A stretch of 64,000 bases of DNA from Desulfolutivibrio sulfodismutans DSM 3696. Lineage in GTDB: Bacteria > Desulfobacterota > Desulfovibrionia > Desulfovibrionales > Desulfovibrionaceae. Shown one piece after another: positions 59,583 to 64,000 of the stretch; position 1 is the first letter of the stretch, and each line of letters starts with the position of its first letter. The notes beneath the pieces are model-generated. The model made no database searches, was not told where the DNA came from, and was given only the letters and a program-made list of their open reading frames with translations. The stretch spans positions 3,059,001-3,123,000 of the forward strand of contig NZ_CP045504.1 of the NCBI RefSeq assembly GCF_013376455.1, read 5' to 3'. A program made the translations under genes and the position numbers.

Positions 59583-61787
59583 TCATTCGGACAGAAGCAG
59601 GCTGATCGCAGGGACCGCCCACGGAGAGACCGCCTTGCGAAAGTCCAAGGCCGCAGCCGAGCCCAGGTCGGACACGCCGTTTCGCAGGGCCGGATGCAGG
59701 ACGGAAGCTGTGGCGACGCCGATGGTCTTGTCCCGCATGGTCACCCGCGAGGTCAGCGCGTTGCCGGTTCCGTAGTACAGTGTGAAATGCCCGTCGGGGT
59801 ACAGCCTGAGGCCGACGTTCACCGGCCGCTGATCCACATAGGTCTCGGCCTGCCAGACGAAGGTCACATGTTGCGGCGTGTCCGTGACGTAGATGTCGAA
59901 TCCGGCGCCTGCGGTGGTCAGGTTGTCCCAGTGGGGGGAGATGGCCAGGGAGGCGGTCAGCCCGGCGATGGTGTTCACCCCGCTTGTCGAGGGGTTGGTG
60001 AAGTAGAGCAGGCCGTTTGAGGACACGGAGACGGTTGAATAGTTCGTCCCGGCCAGGGGAAAGGCGAAGGGCAGGACATGGCTCCAGGTGGCGTCGTCGG
60101 CGTGCCAGCCCATAGCCGCGGACGGGTCCGGGGTGGGGAAGGCCTCGTCGGTCTCAAACTGGGAGAATCCTGCCAGGACGGGCGGCCGGGCTGCGGCGTC
60201 GATGCCGCCCAGGGACAGGGTGCGCCCCAGATCCCAGGGATCGCTTCTGTAGGCGGGGTGTTCGCCCTCGTTGTCCCCGCCGCCGTCCAGAAGCTCGGAT
60301 TGGTGGGAGTCCCGGGCCAGGGCGTAGAGGTAGGCCTCCTCCATGCTCACGATGCCATCGCCGTTGGTGTCGCCCTTGGAGGCGTCGGACAGGGCCGTGG
60401 TCACGTAGTAGCTGAACTCGTCGTAGGTGTAGTCCGGCCCCATGGCGTAGGACAGCTCCCACCAGCGCGAGGCCGACATGACCACCCGGTTCGTGCCCGC
60501 CAGCTTCTCCACCATGCCGCCGGAAAAGCACTGCTCGAAGATGCCGAGCACGGCCCTGGGGTTGGCGACCTTGTTCACCTCGGCGGCCAGTTCGTCGCCG
60601 GTGATGATCTCGCCCCACAGGTAGAGCACCACGTTTGGCGTGTTGTAGGGGGCGGCGTTTCCTGACTGGGCCCCGCCGTGGTCGGTGGTGAAGATGTAGA
60701 GGATGTCGTTAGCGCCCAGGGTCGCGCCCAGTTGGTTGAAAACCGTGGCGATGTTGGCCCTGGTGGCGCTGTAGTTGATGTCGGGCACGGAGTCGCCGTC
60801 GAAATCCAGGGGGGAGCTGACGCCGTCGGAGCGGTCCACGGCAGGGTCCGTGCCGTCGGCGTAGAGCACCGTGATATGATTGCTTAAAAAGCCGTGCTGC
60901 TTGAGGGTGTTGTAGAAAAAGGCGCAGTCGTTCCAGTAGCGGACGTGATTGTTGTACTGGTCCCAGCCGCCGGAGATGATGACCGCGTAGCGGTTGGCGG
61001 CCGGGGTGGACTGGCGCGCGGCGCCCGTGACGGCCGTGAGGGCGGAGGCTTTGGCCGCAGGCGTGGAGAGCCCGGCTTCGGGCTGCGGCCAGGTGGTCAG
61101 CTCCGTGAAGGCGGCCATGTCGTTTGGCGGCGTCTTGGTCTTTTGCACGGTCAGCGTGCCGTCCTGGCCCACCAGCACGTAGCGGCAGGCGTGGGTCCAG
61201 TTGGCTTTCGGCGCGTCGTCCACAAAAAAGAGCCAGCCCGGGCCGCCGGAGACGGTGATCGTGTCCTGCCATGTCGCCACGGTGGCGGACGTCCCCTCGA
61301 CCCTGGCCGCGGCCGCGTAGATGCGGCGGCCCTGTGCGCTGTGGCCGAGCAGATCGGCCAGAAGCACGGCGTAGGCCTCGTCCTGGCCGGCCACGGCCGT
61401 GGCCCGCCGCGCGGCTGCCTGGCGCGGGGCGGCGGACAGGCCGTCCGGCGCGGCCGTGGCCTGGGCCACGTCCACCGTGGCGTCCTGGCCTACGAAGGCC
61501 ACCGCATACAGCGGATTTTTTCCGATATGAAGGCGCACGGCGAACAGCCAGCCCGGGCCGTGCCCCAGGCGCAGGCTCTGCCCCCCGGCCGTCACGTCAA
61601 TGGGGCCGGTCATCCCGACGGGATTCCCCAAGACCTCCCCAACGTCGGCCCGGTCACCGATGACCTGGGCCTCCAGCCGGTCCCTGGCCTGGGAATAGGA
61701 GGCGATTTCAGCGGAAAAGGCCCAGGTTGGACAGGCGAGAAAAACGAAAAGCATGGCCAGGGTGAGAAAATGCCGCCGCTGTCTCAT
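59583..61787 (-). CDS. secreted caspase-like (legumain/C13-type) cysteine peptidase
   Basis: A 734-residue exported protein. After the signal peptide (to about AFSAE) come two similar beta segments (GHGPGWLFAVRL, GGPGWLFFVDDA) and a caspase-fold domain with the catalytic His in IFTTDHGGAQS (near 369) and Cys in GIFEQCFSGGMVEKL (near 419), matching clan CD (C13-like). An EF-hand-like loop DTNGDGIVSMEE follows. The C-terminal beta module (PFAFPLAGTNYSTVSVSSNG, ISPHWDNL) resembles that of the C25 peptidase at 44965, and the tail is VPAISLLLSE. AAGGGAG precedes the start MRQRRHF; a longer frame upstream lacks a site. Confidence 0.82.
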   Translation of the reverse strand: MRQRRHFLTLAMLFVFLACPTWAFSAEIASYSQARDRLEAQVIGDRADVGEVLGNPVGMTGPIDVTAGGQSLRLGHGPGWLFAVRLHIGKNPLYAVAFVGQDATVDVAQATAAPDGLSAAPRQAAARRATAVAGQDEAYAVLLADLLGHSAQGRRIYAAAARVEGTSATVATWQDTITVSGGPGWLFFVDDAPKANWTHACRYVLVGQDGTLTVQKTKTPPNDMAAFTELTTWPQPEAGLSTPAAKASALTAVTGAARQSTPAANRYAVIISGGWDQYNNHVRYWNDCAFFYNTLKQHGFLSNHITVLYADGTDPAVDRSDGVSSPLDFDGDSVPDINYSATRANIATVFNQLGATLGANDILYIFTTDHGGAQSGNAAPYNTPNVVLYLWGEIITGDELAAEVNKVANPRAVLGIFEQCFSGGMVEKLAGTNRVVMSASRWWELSYAMGPDYTYDEFSYYVTTALSDASKGDTNGDGIVSMEEAYLYALARDSHQSELLDGGGDNEGEHPAYRSDPWDLGRTLSLGGIDAAARPPVLAGFSQFETDEAFPTPDPSAAMGWHADDATWSHVLPFAFPLAGTNYSTVSVSSNGLLYFTNPSTSGVNTIAGLTASLAISPHWDNLTTAGAGFDIYVTDTPQHVTFVWQAETYVDQRPVNVGLRLYPDGHFTLYYGTGNALTSRVTMRDKTIGVATASVLHPALRNGVSDLGSAAALDFRKAVSPWAVPAISLLLSE

Positions 61788-62151
61788 ATTCGCTCCCTTT
61801 CGATGCGTTGTTCTGCGCCGCCCGGGCAGGATGCGCCGTGCAGATCCCTGGGGACCATTTCCGGGAAAGGGTGGAACTTCCGGAGACGTTCGGTTGCGGG
61901 CCGACTGCGGGGCGCGCCTGCACATGGTCCATGGATACCGTGAGTCACATACACCGGCATCGTTTTCCGGGCAATGCGCCGCTGCAAGGGATAAGGCATG
62001 TCATCGTGTGGCCTTTGCAAAAAATATTTTATGTTTTTTGTGATTAAAAAACATAAATTCAAGGTGTTGCGGTGTGCTTAGCCATGACGGCAATTCCCGA
62101 ACGCAACACGAGCGCGGCGTCGGCCGCGCAATCCAGGCTCTTATGATGGCG
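61788..62151. other. intergenic region upstream of the caspase-like gene
   Basis: About 365 bases. Most is GC-rich and featureless, but 62015-62060 is very AT-rich and holds a perfect 12-bp inverted repeat (62028-62057). It is likely the promoter or operator zone of the caspase-like gene. No gene is seen. Confidence 0.55.
62028..62057. promoter_or_regulatory. AT-rich perfect inverted repeat
   Basis: TTTATGTTTTTT, loop GTGATT, AAAAAACATAAA: a perfect 12-bp stem of almost pure A+T in a GC-rich genome, about 240 bases upstream of the caspase-like gene and 95 bases downstream of the Fe-S gene stop. It could be a dimeric regulator site, or a terminator (on either strand the stem ends in A/T runs). 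Confidence 0.5.
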
Positions 62152-63354
62152 TCATTCCCCCGCCGTGTCCGCATGTCCCGTTTCCTCCGGGAGAATCGCC
62201 TCCAGCCAATGGCCGACGGTGACGGACGGGGGGGCGGTGGCGGCCAGCTGCGTGGCGCACCCGGCGCACGAGGTCAGGACATGGGCCTTTTGCGGCGGAT
62301 CATGGGCCTGCCAGCAGGCGGCGGCGGTTGCGGCCGAAAGGTCCGGGGCGGTGATCTGCATCAGGCCGCCGAATCCGCAGCAGGGCGTGGGGCCGTGCGG
62401 AAACGGTCGGCCAACGGCCCGGGAGAGCAGGGCGGCGTCGGGGTCGCCCGGCGGCGCGTGGCAGGGTTGGTGGTATTGGATGGCCTGGGGGGCCTTGGCG
62501 GCGACGGTGAAAGCGGTATCCCCCAGGAGCGTGGAGAGGGGGATGACGGACTGCCGCCAGGTGTCGGCCTCGCCGGGGAGGAAAAGGGATTCGGGGTAGG
62601 CGGCGAGGCCGTGGTGGCAGGAGGCGCAAAAAACGGCCAGGACGGGGCGTCCGGCCTCCCGCCAGATTCGGATGTTCGTCCGGCGGGCGGCGTCCTGGGC
62701 GGCCGGGAGCCCGGCGTGCCCCAGGGGCGCGCCGCAGCAGGCGAATTCCGGGGTCTTTGCCAGAAGGGCCCCGGTTCCGAGCAGGAGGCGGCGGGCGGCG
62801 CGTGTCCAGTCGGTACGGGCGAAGGCGGCCACACAGCCGGGAAAAATGGCGACGCGGCGTCCGGCGAGGGCGGTGTCGAAGCGCGCGGGCGCAAGCCAGG
62901 GGGGGATGGCCCGGGTCTGATCCAGGCCGGACAGGGCGGCGGCCAGACGCGGCATCGGGCCGATGCGGGGGGCCAGGCGGCACAGGGCGGCGGCCATGGG
63001 CCACATGATCCCGGCCCGGGTGATCCACTGCCCCCACAAAAATTCCGGCCAGCCGGGATGGGCGGCGCGCAACGCGCCCACGGCGTCCGGGGCGCACAGC
63101 CCCAGAGGACAGGCCGCCTGGCACCGGCCGCAGGACAGACAAAGTCCGGCCAGCTCCGAGGCGGCCGTGCGGCCAAGGGTCGGATCATCAAGGGCCAGGC
63201 GTCCAAGGAGCAGGAATTTGGCCCGGGGAGAGAGTTCCTCCCTCCCCGTGGCCGCGAACAGGGGACAAACCACCACGCAGCGGCCGCACAGGATGCAGTC
63301 GCCAGGGGGATGGAAAGCTGGGGATTGTTCGTCTGTCGCGTTGGACATGGTCAT
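62152..63354 (-). CDS. GlcF/LldE-like Fe-S oxidoreductase subunit (CCG domains)
   Basis: A 400-residue protein. Two 4Fe-4S sites lie at the N-terminus (CILCGRCVVVCP and CLSCGRCQAACP), followed by two cysteine-rich CCG domains (ACCGAPLGHAG with CASCHHGL, then PCCGFGGLMQ with CAGCATQL). This is the layout of the glycolate oxidase or lactate dehydrogenase iron-sulfur subunit, which passes electrons from a flavoprotein to the membrane. No flavoprotein subunit is adjacent. No strong ribosome site; MTMSNATDEQ was chosen, with MSNATDEQ six bases later as an alternative. Confidence 0.85.
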   Translation of the reverse strand: MTMSNATDEQSPAFHPPGDCILCGRCVVVCPLFAATGREELSPRAKFLLLGRLALDDPTLGRTAASELAGLCLSCGRCQAACPLGLCAPDAVGALRAAHPGWPEFLWGQWITRAGIMWPMAAALCRLAPRIGPMPRLAAALSGLDQTRAIPPWLAPARFDTALAGRRVAIFPGCVAAFARTDWTRAARRLLLGTGALLAKTPEFACCGAPLGHAGLPAAQDAARRTNIRIWREAGRPVLAVFCASCHHGLAAYPESLFLPGEADTWRQSVIPLSTLLGDTAFTVAAKAPQAIQYHQPCHAPPGDPDAALLSRAVGRPFPHGPTPCCGFGGLMQITAPDLSAATAAACWQAHDPPQKAHVLTSCAGCATQLAATAPPSVTVGHWLEAILPEETGHADTAGE

Positions 63355-63400
63355 GCCGGGGCCGTCGCCGCCTGGAGGGAGGCGCAACCCTCTGCCTGTG

Positions 63401-64000
63401 TCAGGGCTTCTCGGGCCACTCGATCCCGAGCTCCACCGCGGCCACCGCCGCCACGTCGGCCGCCTCGCGTATCTGGAGTTTGGCCCGGCGACGTACGGCC
63501 TTGATGGCCGCGCCGTAGGCCATCCAGGCCGCCCGGTCGGTCAGGACCGCAACGGCCACGTCGCGCAGGCCCACCTCGCCAATCGTCGCCAGAAGGGCTT
63601 CCTGCTCGGCCGCCAGAAACGGATAGGCCGCCGGGTCCAGAGGGTCGGGCGCGGCCACGGCCCGGGCCGCCTCTTCGGCGGTGTGCTGGTATTCCATGGC
63701 CTGGCCCTGCCCCGGCGTCAGGACCATGAGCCGCCGCCGCTCGGCCTCGGCGTCAATGGCTGCACAGGCTGCGGCCTTGGCCGTTTCCAGACTTTCGGAT
63801 GCGCCACCAGCCGGGGCGGGGGCATTTTCCGGCCGCGAGACGATCTTCGTCCCGTTCGGGAATTTCGTTCCCAGGACGGCCACGGTCAGGGTTTCGCCCA
63901 CGCAGCGAAGAGCCACGGTCACCCCTGTCCCGCCGGAAATCGGAATCTCCATCAACGCGTGGTCGTGGCTGGCCGTGACCAGTTCCCCGTCCACAGCCAG
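63401..64000 (-). CDS. prophage tail-region-like protein, cut by the right edge
   Basis: At least 200 codons, open to the window edge. The N-terminal visible part is beta-rich (VALRCVGETLTVAVLGTKF); the C-terminal part is Ala-rich and helical with AAIDAEAERRRLMVLTPGQG, YPFLAAEQEALLATIGEVG and AWMAYGAAIKAVRRRAKL. This pattern occurs in proteins next to tail-fibre genes of Mu-like and related prophages. A GTG at 63992-63994 could be a start, but the frame continues upstream, so it is probably partial. It is the last gene on this side, 46 bases upstream of the Fe-S gene. Confidence 0.5.
   Translation of the reverse strand: MAVDGELVTASHDHALMEIPISGGTGVTVALRCVGETLTVAVLGTKFPNGTKIVSRPENAPAPAGGASESLETAKAAACAAIDAEAERRRLMVLTPGQGQAMEYQHTAEEAARAVAAPDPLDPAAYPFLAAEQEALLATIGEVGLRDVAVAVLTDRAAWMAYGAAIKAVRRRAKLQIREAADVAAVAAVELGIEWPEKP

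Noticed and set aside
1-64000. tRNA, rRNA or riboswitch genes
   Set aside because: I looked for T-loop motifs with matching acceptor stems and for conserved riboswitch cores on both strands and saw none that held up; a covariance-model scan would be decisive.

Overview
The window is GC-rich (visibly well above 60 percent G+C) and densely packed with bacterial genes. The gene content suggests a deltaproteobacterial sulfate reducer of the Desulfovibrio type. The supporting signs are a siroheme-decarboxylase (alternative heme pathway) subunit close to hemL, comB, a small secreted c-type cytochrome, flagellar fliJ and motE, and many c-di-GMP and two-component proteins. This assignment is inferred from gene families only; there is no rRNA or tRNA in the window to confirm it.

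Layout. Positions 1-5225 hold a PLP-dependent alpha-oxoamine synthase resembling serine palmitoyltransferase, a membrane glycosyltransferase with two small membrane-anchored partners, and a divergent family-2 glycosyltransferase. Positions 5518-7088 carry fliJ, motE and yjbQ, followed by a block of iterated GC hairpins. Positions 7330-10486 carry an outer-membrane-like protein, a TetR regulator with two matching palindromic operators, and a full IS481-type insertion sequence of lower GC content. Positions 10576-14578 carry gpsA, ahbB-like, an orphan higA-type antitoxin, a VOC protein, hemL and a small membrane protein. Positions 14749-22393 carry hsp20, a tolC-family gene, polA, a TPR protein and a SPOR-domain protein.

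Positions 22524-26756 form a compact operon: sugar-binding protein, single-domain ABC ATPase, permease and a GH4 glycosidase. Positions 26945-41100 are rich in signalling genes: a chemoreceptor, a PAS histidine kinase with a small exported partner, a cytochrome with an odd heme motif, a GAF-HD-GYP protein, an SGNH hydrolase, an EF-hand/TPR protein, a REC-PAS-GGDEF protein, an EAL-HDOD protein, a second TPR paralog and a Cys-rich lipoprotein. Positions 41249-44863 carry a DciA-like protein, a Rho_N-domain protein and valS. Positions 44965-55319 carry a gingipain-type C25 peptidase, a CBS protein, a SpoIIE phosphatase, a 3D-domain protein, a crotonase/methyltransferase operon and comB. Positions 55316-59470 hold an HD-GYP protein, a zinc-ribbon gene interrupted by an in-frame TGA, a lone receiver and a five-domain hybrid kinase. 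Positions 59583-64000 hold a caspase-like peptidase, a GlcF-like Fe-S protein, and, at the right edge, a gene resembling prophage tail-region proteins.

The observations most worth following are the TGA-interrupted zinc-ribbon gene, which is followed by a hairpin meeting bacterial SECIS geometry; the CX1CH heme motif; two different clan CD peptidases sharing a C-terminal module and tail; the TetR operator pair; and the iterated hairpin arrays.
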